Below, piece after piece: positions 12,601 to 24,600 of a DNA stretch of 64,000 nucleotides. A program made the position numbers and the translations under genes. Position 1 is the first letter of the stretch. Every line of letters begins with the position of its first letter. Under the pieces are notes generated by a model, which saw nothing but the letters and a program-made list of their open reading frames with translations, was not told the DNA's origin and did no database searches. The DNA is from Otis tarda (lineage: Eukaryota > Chordata > Aves > Otidiformes > Otididae): contig CM048552.1 in NCBI GenBank assembly GCA_026413225.1, forward strand, positions 187,088,053 through 187,152,052. Direction: 5' to 3'.

Positions 12601-15600
12601 TAGGCAGGTTTTATATATATTTTTTTTTCCATTCTCACACCTTGCACTTAAACCGCTTTGATACATGCTTTTATTTAGCATTTAAAAAACTGTTAAATTT
12701 ATCTGCTGCAAAATAGACCACACTGCTGGGCTGTTGGGAAGCTGGATTCAGAAGTTGTAATGAATGTCAAAATTGAGCAGGATGCTTCCACAATAATTTA
12801 GATGAACTTGGAAATAATGTTGACAATAAACAAATACGTATGTTTTTTAATAGCTGACTTAAAACATTAGAAAAATTATATAAAATATGTGCACATGTTT
12901 ATATATCTTCTTAATAAGGTGAATGTGAATACACTTATTTTAGAAGTTAGCAGTCTGGACATATTTTACTTAACCTCCCCCTAAATTGGCATTTGCATGT
13001 CCTGAAACAAAGCCTTTTGCCTGCAGGTAATTTGCACCATTTCGTGTATGTCATCTCTTAAAAGGCATACTGACCTCAGCTGTGTATAAAGCAGATATTA
13101 ACTGGCAAGCTAAGGAGCCAGAAGGAAGCATAGCAAATAAAATAACTGAAAAGAGATGTTTTAATGTGTAACACCATCTCCTACTTCTGCTTTCTGCCAT
13201 CTGGCTTGGAAGAGACCAACTTATGCCAACTTAGGCCTCTCTACACATGGGAATAGGGCTGATTCAGCCAGTAATAAAGCTGCACCAGTGCTGACCCTAT
13301 AAATATTGAGAAGGGAAGTCTGAAGTTTTTATCCTTTCAAGTGATAACTTGTTCTTGAACTTCTCAAGATTGACCTCTCCTTCATTGAGCTCAGACCCCT
13401 GCATGATCTTCCTTGCATCTAGATTTCAGTAATGGATGAATTACTACTGTCCATTGCTGCCAGTGAGTCCGTAAATGTGTGTTTTTGTCTTAAGAAGTGA
13501 ATTGTGCCAGCATAAGGGGAAGCCAAAAGATGCTCTCAGGCAGAAGTCTTAATATTTAGCTCTATTGCAAAGCTGTGTACTGGAGCAAAAGACTACTTCA
13601 GCTGTGTAGTAGCATTTCCATGTGAAGTTTTGCTCAAGATAGAAAACAGTGCCATTTTTAGATGTCATTGTGTTTTATCAAAGGGTTTTCAGGTGAAGTG
13701 GGAGCCAGAAAGAGTTTAAGGGGTGTAAACGATGTCACATGAAACATTATTTCCTTAGGACACCAAATAATAAATGCTATGATTACCAAACTGATAACCA
13801 TTCTATCCTTTACAACAGGCACAGCAAAAGTCCCCTCACCGAAGCTAGTACTACGTATGGTCAAGGAGAGGGTAAGGTGGTGAGGTAACATCAAGTTTAC
13901 GTAACTGAATAACAACTAGGAATATATTACCAAAAATCAAGTGTGTGCAAGTGCAAGCCATACCTTATATGTAAGCTCCTGCAAAAGAGGCTGTTTGCAG
14001 AGGTCAATCAAGCTGTGTGCCGTTTAGTACTTCCCTGAGAGTACTGTGAGCCAGGGAAGTAAGCATATAGTCTTGTGGCTCATCTCTTGCTTTCCCACCT
14101 CTGTAAAGTCACATACGATCTAGATTTCTAATTAGCTTACACTGATCAAAGACCCCAGTGTCACATACAGAGCAGGTTCTATTCTATGCCAGCTGCTCCT
14201 GCCATGGGTTCTGTCCTTTTGGTCCAGTGATCATGTAACTATATGGTGAGTGAGAATAGCTTAATGATCTGGGTGAAAATCAATATTTCTTTTTTTGTGG
14301 CTGGTTATTTCTCAGCTGGATCAGTGGGCTGAGCCGACTTGCCACGTGGCCACAAGATTGCTAGTTCTGGTGGCAAGAAAGCAATGGAGATGCGCAACAG
14401 AGAGGGAACAGAGGTGGGGACCTTAGGACTGAGCTTTTCAGTGGCCTGTGATCTTTGGTCATTTGAAGCCATTCGTGAAACTGCATCCTCAGTCTGTGCA
14501 TACCTGAATTCAGTCATTATGCTCATACTTAATCGCCTTGTAACTTGTAAAAGTTGTCAGAAGTTTGAGTGCTACAAAGTGCTGGATTTATTAATTAATT
14601 TTCACTGGGATTATTTCAGAGCGTGCTGCAGGACAGAGGACATCTTGCTTTTATGCCTTTAACACAGGCGGTGACTTAAAACCATTTACTTCAGTGTTGA
14701 CTGGTTCTAAAAAGAACATAAATGAAACGATTATTAGATCTAACGTATCTGAATCCTTAGGCTACATAGTTTCCATAAAATGTCCATTAAATGGGCTCCA
14801 TTGTAGTGTCTCCATCAGACACACCTTTCGTGCATGGTTAGAACTTAGGGGAATGGAAAAGACTTGTGTAGGTGACGTATGGTTTAATATCTGTTTTTAA
14901 ATGAAATCTTAACTTTATATTTCCAGACTTTTAAATAATCCTGTTTTTTTTTTTTTTCTGGGTGATGGTGGTAGGGAAATTTGTGCTCTCAGAGGGCTTT
15001 TTCCTCTTACGCAATTGACAGATATTTACAGCCTTTTTGCTTGCTTGGCTGGCTGCTTTTTGCATAGGAATTCCATATAACTTGATATTAGTATGTTATA
15101 TATAGTATTCTATAAGCATTTTTGTTTTTTTAAAAAAAGGTGAATAGACCTTGCATCATCCATAACAGTTTCACAGATCTTAGTGGGAGTTTTATGTTCT
15201 TTTCCAATTTATTCATGTTACTGTACTAGCTGGCTAGCACTTTTTTTTTTTTAATGGCTAGATTCATTAGTGCCTCATATCTATCCATTGTGGAATAAAT
15301 TATTGCCAGAAATCCTTTGACAACTGGTTCATTTTCACTTTGTTCTGTTTATATATTTCATGGAATTTGCCTGGTTGTGTGTCTGACCTCCACGAAATAT
15401 GATAGGCTTTTCTCCTTTTCTGTAATGGAAAGCTTAGTTTAAGCTTTTATAGTCTCTTTAGCTCAGCTTCAGAATTTTGAGGTTCTATCTATAGACTCCA
15501 ATACAACTGATGGATATATCACCCACAATTTTGGGCGGACTTTGTGTGATTTGGTTAATGGTGAATGAGCAGTAGACTGTAACTGAAGCAAAGCAGACTT

Positions 15601-18600
15601 ATCAGCTCAGTGTTGGCATTTAATTGCCGTGTGTTGTGTTTACCTCAGAACTCCCTCCTTTGGTGTAGCTGTAGTTATGATACTGCATGCAGAGGTGTAT
15701 GTAAGCTCAATGGAGACAATGTTTGCAGGGGATCATACAGGTGAGTTTAGGCTTTAGGTGGGTTCAGCAGCCTCCTGGAAGTGCCTGTCACCTGTCTCCC
15801 CTGGCAATTTAGAGAATGACTTCCTAACTGAGATGCCTCCTTGGGACTGGATTAATTGTGCCCCTTGTATCAGTTTTTTGTATCCTTGTAGTGAATGTTG
15901 TCCTAGGAGAATAGCATGCTGTACTCGCACATCTGTTAGTAAGCTGACCTGTACCGACTGTGTGTTACCTGCAGCTTACAGCTGCAAGACAGTTGGTAGA
16001 GAGTATATTATTCAGTCAGAAAGGTCTTACCTCTCTCACTTGTTATTCTTGTAGATGAACAAGTTTCTCAGGGCTGATCTATGGAAACTGTTGTAATAAG
16101 CGTAGTGGCAATCATCTGATGTTTTCTTTTAGGATTTAACAAAAAAACTCTTCCTGTAATGTCCCTGTTGTCTGCTTATTTTCTGTAAGATTATTTCTTA
16201 TCTAAAGAATCTCAAAAAAAGGACCTGGGTTAACTCTTAGTTTTGCTAGAAAATTGCTGCAGTACTGCTTTTTAAGAAGTCTTTATTTATTTACCTGTAA
16301 GAGATCCTTGCCGAAATACAAGGACCGATAAATGTAATGACATGAAAGAAATCCAGTTACCTTTCCTGGTGAAAGGCCAGAATACACAGAAGTTGGGTTT
16401 GGACACCGAAGTTTAAAAATCCCTTGCTCAGCATTTCCCTAGTAATGAAGTGTTTAAATTCAGATAAATAGGGCCTTCTTCACCCTTAAGGCCACGTTAA
16501 TATTGCATCCAGTTTTCCAAGCAGGCATTCTCCCAATTGCCTCTTTTTATCTGCCAATTTGACATCTAGCAGAGCCAATCTGTAACAAAAATGTACTTTA
16601 TCTGCCCCTGGAAATGAAATGGGGCATTCCCTACATTTTGAGGAAATCAAAGGTAAAAGAAACTCAAAGAAACCGCTTTTGCCTTTGCCCACTCCGCTGC
16701 TTCTTGTGTGTGAGTGCATGTGCATGTCCCTTCTAGTAAACCATCTTCTGTGGCAGCTGTGTGGAAAATGTGATGTATACTCTGATCCTACCAGCCTGAG
16801 ATACTGGGACTGAAGTCTGCAACTCGGGCTGTTCATTAGGGTATGGTCATTGTCCTCTGTGCAGTGATGAACCCCATGGAGCTTGCAGAGGACCAGAGAA
16901 CTAAATGGACAGAGCTGAGCTTCTCTTCACATGGGAAAGAGCCAAGGCAGCTGCAGGGCCGGGCTGCATATACAAAGGGGCAGAGCAGAGGGTGCTGGGC
17001 CTGGGATAGCAGCGGGCAGGCCTTAATGATGGAGGGCAGTTATCTGGGTTGGGGAGGCGGAGGATTGATGAGGAAGAGATGGGACACTATCCCTTGCATT
17101 TGTTACATTGAGCTGTCCTTATGTGCAGGTGTTTCGCAGGCTTAGCGGGGATGGATAAGTTCAGTGTGTTACTTGATGGTTAGGGAAAGAACATATCAAC
17201 TAAATAAAGGTGTGAAGTTCATTAAAAACAGCTACATTAGGAGGGATCCTCTACTTAATTGCACACATTATACAAGATGCAACTTAGGGCTCAGCTGGAC
17301 TCATACCCAGTGTTCATAAATCTATGCATGGTGAAAGCAGAGCAAGTGAGCACTAAAAGTTCCTTTGGGTATTTTTTTGCTTTGCTTTTTGTTTTAAATT
17401 TTGAAACTCACATTTAGTGTGTATATTTTAACATGTTCATGTGAAACACATCAAAGTAAACACATGCAGTGTGTTTTGTTCACTGTCATTAATCACTGTG
17501 GTGTTTTAAAAAGTAACAAAAAATACACTAATGTTAAACTGTGGTCAAGAATTGAAATATACACAGCTCTAGAAATCTGAAGTTTGCCTTTGCCAGGACA
17601 AATGTAGCTTGACAACCATGTCTGTTTATGTATCAGCATATGAAGCAAGTCTGGTTAGCAAATATGGACTTTTTCCTTTAAAAGCCCCTAACTTCTATTG
17701 AAACTTTTTAAAGCACTTTTTCAAGCCACCCAAAGACAGCTAAAAATTCAGGGGAAGAAAACGACTGTAAGTTCTCTGAACAACTCTGAAGAACTATTTT
17801 TCCCCAACAGTTTGTCACAAAACACACTTGCTTTTTGAGCCCTGCTTATGTCTGGGCAGTTTCTGTTTGTGGCAGACCTGAATAACCAAGAGTGGATGTG
17901 AAAGATGGGGGTTATTTGGGGCTTTTTTTTTTTTTTTTGCTACTGAGATGCCAGTGAGCAGCCTGTGAGAAGTCCACCTGTCCTTTCCAGAGGTGTAGGG
18001 GATAGGCTTTCAGCCAGAGTGGAGGACAGGTGGACATTTTCAGTTGTACCTGAGGTTCCTACTTCCCTGTTTTCCATACAAAGAACTGTACTATCTCCTT
18101 CTCTACAAACCTCCTGGGTACTACTGAAAGGGAAAGGATGATGTGACACTTCTGTTCCTTCCAACAGCCTCCCTCATGAATAGCTGTGCAGCCCGCCTCC
18201 TCTGCTTTTCTCTTCTTTCCTCAGCAGCACCGTAATACAAACATCAGTCTCATCCCTGTCAGTCCATTCTCCGGGGTCTGGATACTGGTTATGTATGTGA
18301 AATGCCTTAGTAATTTTCCTTGCCCTGATGAATTCCTATATGAAAGGAATTGGTACAAAACTGGCAGTGTGCAAGCTAAGAAAGATGATGCTGTCATGTT
18401 ACTCTTCACTCAAATATGGAAAGTTGTTTTCATAAATATAAGTTAGACTTTCCCTACAAAGAGAGCTTGGATAGAATATAATTATCTGGGGATCCTTATA
18501 GATTTTTTTTTTCAGACTTGAATCAGTATCCTTGTGGGACCTGTTTCCTTTCTAATTTTTTTTTTTTTTTTAATTTCACAGAGCTATCATACTTTTTTGG

Positions 18601-21600
18601 CTCTGTTTTTTGTCTTTTTTTTTTTGCTTAAAGATGCAGAAAAAAAGAACAACTGTCAGAGGCTGAAGCCAGAGGTGCTGTATTCTCTCAGCTCCTTTTT
18701 TTCCTGTGGGGGAATTAAATGTGCTTTTTATTTTTCAAGATCATACATAACAGATAAACAAGTGTGCGTATTTTTCACAGAAGTATTTTTCACAGAAGTG
18801 TGCGTGTTTTTCACCGTTCAGGCAATTCCTGCCCCATATTCCTGCATGATCTGACTTCCTGAAAGCTTTAGAGGACCACTGTTTCTTCCCACAAATATTT
18901 TACCTTTTGCACTTTTAACTTTTTAATGTCCACACTATGCTTGGCCTGACTTACCAGAGCATTCTCGTTGTCTTTGTGACTAATCAGGGCAACATATCAG
19001 TTCATCTCACTTAACTGAGATGTCAAACATAGGAGCCCTCTTGCCTGAGGCTCTCTAGGGGGAAGTGGTTTTCAAAATCTAAATCATCCCCAGGTGCTTA
19101 TCTTTCCTGTGGTAGAAAGAGAGTGCCAGGAAGTCTGGAATCATAATTTAGGTGCCTTGATCAGGTAGGATGAATTTGGGCTGAGGCATATAACTTTTAG
19201 TCAGAAAATATGTGAGTTTTCAAAAAAATGTCAGACCAATTAATTCTGAATGTCTTGGAGAAGCATGGCAGAATTTGAAATACCTCTCAGTTTAAAAGTT
19301 CATAATGTTTTTCTCTCCCCCTACAGAGGCTGCTACTGACCCCCCTAAGACACCTGACAGCGAACCTTTGTTTACAAAATTGCGCAATCCGAGCACAGGC
19401 AAGTTTTAGAATTGTCACATGAGCCTGTTAATGTTCTGGTTTATTCCTTCCACAACCAAAAGATTCGTATTTTGCAAGCTGAAATAATGATGATAGTGTA
19501 AGTCTTAAGTGCCAAAGATACTGCTGATGATGCCAGATAGTTAATGCTGTGCAAACATTTAGAATTTCTTTTATGATTTTAATTGGTTGAACTGTTTATT
19601 CATCAGGAATATTGACGGCACAAAAATGAAGTGTCATGTAAGTTCTGTTTTTAGGTGCGTTAGTTTTGGGGAGCTTAAAGTGTTGGGTGTTGAGCCTGGG
19701 CTTTTTTAAAATCCAAATTTAGGCTTCATTGCATTATACTGTAAAATAAGTAGAGTTAGAAAAAAGTGATTCAGTTATACTTACCAAGGTTTTTGAGTAA
19801 TTTCATTTTTAAATCTAATTTTCTTCTTTCCCTGGTCCAAGTGGTAGTGTCTCTTTTCTCATTCATAGGTGATGAGGCACTTAGAATTCAAAATACATTG
19901 GAAAGACCTGCAAATGCAGGCAATATAATCACACCATCATCCCACAGTTACTTTCTTCTAGTCAGATTGTTCTTTTTGTCAAGGATGTGTTATTATATGA
20001 GTAATGTAATAATTGGAGTTTGAGATACTGCAACAGAAACTTGCAGTAAGCCTTGATTGGGGTTAACATACTTTGTTTGAAAAAGACATTTCATGCTGTT
20101 TTTTTTTCTTTTTCCATAAGTTCTTTTGTTTTCTATAGATTTAGGTTGTATATTTTTGTTTAGAAATTCACTGCTCATGTTTATGTATGTTTGTAACTAA
20201 AGTCTTCAGGTACAATGTCACAATATAGTAACTGCTAGTACTTGAAAGAGAAAAATACTTAAAAACAGTAGGTACGGAATGTGAAATCACTTACTCATCA
20301 TGATACCTGGTTTTTGATTGCTCAGATTTACAGTGGGAATATATAGCTTTGGGTATTTTCCACCTGCTGTATTATATTGGCTTTCTAATTTGTTATGTTT
20401 TTAAAAGCATAGATATTAATTTCCTTTTCTCTGTGGAAGAAGAGATCTATTTACCTTGTAGAATTGAGGATCTTGGGAAAGGTTTCTGGGGAAAACCTAA
20501 AGTACAATGATTGCCTGGGTGTGTTCCTTTAGAATTTACAGGAGCTTATTTATAGACCTGCATAAACTTTCAGTTGTGTAGCCTATTGTAAGTATAGGCT
20601 CTGAAAATGCAGCAACTAAGAACACCCTATTAATGTATTTTCCTTACACTTGGGTCTAACAGATGAATTGTTGATGCCAGGTATTCTATAAATACACACT
20701 GAAGGACTCAGCACACTATAGAATTCATGCTAACCACTTTATTAAATAAAAGTATGCACAGTCCTTTTTGTAGACAGGTGAAAAGGACAAAATTTCTATC
20801 CCTTACAAAGACTGTAAACTAGGATTCAGCCTGCAATTCAGAAGTACCACAAGAAGCATTTTTCAAAGTGCTGAACTTAAGAAAGGAAATAACCATACCA
20901 CAAGACTTAAGCAACTAATTGAAGTGGTAATGTTGTGAGCAAAGCTGCCTAGATTCTCTCTCCATCCCCTAGAGTTTCTGTCTAATGGCACTGGTGGGAA
21001 CCTGTGGTGGCTGTCCTTTTAACGTAACCAAATAAATTAAGGAACTGGAGTTAGGCAATAGGAATGGTTCCTTTCCCAAGATTTCATAGCTCACCACCGC
21101 ATTTGGCTAGCACACTTACTGGTAGGAGTCTTTAAGTCATTCATTGAGCATTTCTGTGAGTAGTTTCATATCTGGTGCTGATCAAACTATGGTGTAGACC
21201 CTTGCTGAGAAGCACGTGGTAATGATTGAAACCTCTGCTCCCCCGTATATCTACTTTTCACTCCTCTCCTCCACTCCCTTAAAGAAAATTTATTATCAGA
21301 GAACTGAAAGTATATCCTTAGGTGAGGTTAAACATCTGGTCAGCTTTTTGGATAAAGGGGGAAAAAATGCATTATCAGTCATTTTTGGGAAGAGATGTGT
21401 CAACTCATTTTTGCTGACCTCCCTCCGCAGCTAGGAATCTGACTGAGAACAGCAGTGCTGACATCAGCTTGCAGGAGCTTAGACTGAGACTTTTTTTGAG
21501 CTAGCCCATGCTAGCAAGTCAGTGCAGCTTTGCAATTTATATGTTTTGAGCAAGACTGCGATGTTGTAGTTGCTCTTGTCTCTTGAAGATGGATTGATAA

Positions 21601-24600
21601 CCAAGACAGGACCAATCCAGCTAGCAGACTCAGCTGACCAAATTTCAGTGGCCCCTTCTGTAGTTCTAGCAATTTCCTGTTTTAAATATGGAAAATGCCA
21701 GTCTTGTTTGAAACATGTTCATCACCCTTTCATTATAACCCAGAACTGATGTGTAATGGCAGAGCTGTGCTATGGGTTGGCCTAATATAAAGCTTTCCTT
21801 TTCCTTTCCAAACTATTAGAAGATTCTGATGGGCACTTTGAAGCAACTTCTTTTAGCTTCCTTGTTCGCCTTGTCTACCCATACTGAGTCATCAGCAATC
21901 CATTCTGATGTACACAAAAGAATGATTTCAAATTGTCAGTTGAAGGCTTGAGACTTGTTCCCATAACCCAGAATCTGATATCTTGGAGACAAACATGAGG
22001 AAAGAAGAGGGAATTTTCTTGTCTTCCACCTTACCCATTCAGTACAGATGAAAGCTGATTTCTTGAGTGATTTTGATTTGGGTTTGGATCAAAGGCTTTG
22101 TGTTGTAAGATGAACTATTCACACATCTTATTTATTGATTCAAATTCAGTTTGGTTTATAGAGCTGGTAAATGAACATCTGTGTGTAATAGTTTCCTTTG
22201 CCTGAGCTTTCTTTGTAGTGAGTTTATGTAGAATGTGTGTATGTTTGTGTGTCTGTATGTATATAAGGCACATTCTTCAGACGAATTGGGTATTCTTTTG
22301 ATTTTTGTGAAAGCTTACAAACACAAACCAGATTTCTTTTCAACAGGGGAAGCAACCCTTTACTTATTCAATAGTGGTGCACAGCAGCTGTTTGAAGTAA
22401 AAGCTTTTCATGAGGAATATCGTTCCTGGTTTATAGGTGAGACTGTTCAACAAGGTGAGTAATATAACGTATCCTTCCACCAACTGTAACTAATGTTCAT
22501 ACACAGACCTTCCCTCTCTCTTCTAGTAAATTTACAGGTGTTTTTCCTAGTTGTTTGAGGCATGCTGCATCATATCCCCACCTTCTGACACACTCGTTTG
22601 CCATCTGGATTTAACCAGGGCTAGGGGCTTTGTGGTCTCTCTTTAAGAGGCTGCCTTTGGCAGCCTCAATTAGACAGATGTTCATTTGTCTTTGAGGAAG
22701 GGTGGGGGGAGGGAAGTAATTCAATTGTATTTAAACTGTAGTGCCATAAAATACTTAGCTTGCCTTGTCAATCAGACCAGCAAGTCCTCAGTGTAAGTAA
22801 AGTATGTGTTACACTACGGGAGGGAAAAGGGGCTGGAAGGCCTTAGCTGGCTAAGCAGAGCGGTGTGTTAGAGCTCCAAGTGTTGATATGTATGGTCTTG
22901 CTTTCTTTTAATTACTTCTGTAGTCCCTCGTGTGAGTGCTGGGATGTCAGGATAGGCCTGCTGTCTGAAGGTGCCATTTCAGTGTTTTGTCTGAAGTGAG
23001 CTCGTCTATACCATCGCAGTCATTCTCTGATCCTAGCTTGCCTTTCTGAAAAATAGGAGGAAACTTGTGTAAACTGCTTGTGACAGCTTTAAGAATCCTT
23101 TATCAGTAAGGATGTCGTTGGAGTAATGTTTCTCTGCCAGTATGTCCATAGACCAAGCAATAATATTAATTCAGGAGGTGAAGGTATATTTATTTTGTCC
23201 TTTTTTAACTGGAAAAAAAAATGATTTATAGTAATAAATAAAAGCAACCCCACCAGACATATGCTTGCTTTAATGGTAATATCCCAAAGCATGTGTTAAC
23301 TTTTAAACATCCTCTGCAGGTGCATATAGCAATCCAAGCAGTATGTTTGTGAGCTTTTCTTTGCTCCATCTGGGGGTGAGCCAAAAGACTAGGTCTGCTC
23401 CCTGCTCCCAATTATGTCCACATTGTATTCACCCCCTCCCTTTCCAACCTCAGTTTTGGCCCTTGGGAAACTGTTGCCTTAAGGAATCATTGCCTCAGTT
23501 TTCTTTAAAAGATACAGGGGGGAAAATTGTTCCTGAATGTTAGGGCTGCTGCATCTCTGAAAGTGTCAGGGGAAGAACATAAAAAAGCTATGTGTTTGCA
23601 GTTAAAGCAAATTATCTTGTTATCTGCAGAGATGGGCAGGTCTTTATACACCTATAGTGAGTCTGAACTCTTTAGAACAAATAAAAACACCTCTTCCTGG
23701 ATGTACCGTGGAAAGCATTTAAATGGAAGCGTTGAGAAAGTGGCTAGTGGTTTTTTTTTCTGTCCAGTTTGATTATCTAGGTTTTCATGTTTGTAAGTAG
23801 TCCTGGTGCTTGCTTTGCCTTATGCAATGCATCATGTTAGTAATACAGATGTTAGATTGGGTATCGGCTTTGTCCAAACCACGTTCTTCCCACCCTATCT
23901 GTTGTTAGTTTTAGGGCCATCACAATAGTATTTCCTTTTCTTTAATTATCTTAATCGTGTGAGTTAAAACAAACAAAAACCACCCATTTATTTGCTTTTG
24001 GTTTGCTAATTAATGTCAAATTTGTCATCAATTATTGGATCTCATTAGTGAATTTTCTTAATGTTATATTGTTTCCAATTATCTACAATTATACAAAAAG
24101 CCTGACTAAGCCATTGTCCTGCAATGAGCTCCAGATGGGCAGAGGTGTTTGTTTCAATGGGAGACCAAGTTCTTTCTTTGTGTGTAACTTTGAATGCAAC
24201 ATACTGAACCATATTTTGTGATCTATTTAAGTTTATTTGGTTCTTTTAGGAAGCTATGTGCAGATTCTCCCATTACAAATGAGAGGCAGCTCTGACTTAA
24301 CTAGATCTCAGAATTCTTTCTTGCTCTGCTTAAGTTGGCAGTGTTGCCTTGGCCAATCTTTGAGGTGGAGTATACTGGATAAATCTGGTATCCCAAATTA
24401 AGTTTGTGTTACACTCAAATCTGCCAATAGAGGGCAGCTTCAATTTTGCTGTTTTTAGTATAGTCTAGGAAAAGGCAAAACTAAGAGTGCTTGAAGCCAG
24501 CAGACCTGCAGTGGAGCTTGTGCTTTGGTTTGGCAGGGTTGAGAATTGAGTTCTTTCTGTATTTTTAATATGAATTCACAAATACTATTTTCCTGCCCTT

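Larger units (their letters stand above)
6664..19326 (+). other. RNASEH2B: RNASEH2B intron 1 (12.7 kb)
   Basis: Donor GTAACC, acceptor CTACAG. It starts inside the CpG island. I see no embedded gene, RNA gene or young CR1, only short tandem duplications and T runs (for example 14945-14957, 17923-17938, 18556-18570). First introns often hold regulatory elements, but none is identifiable here by eye. Confidence 0.8.
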
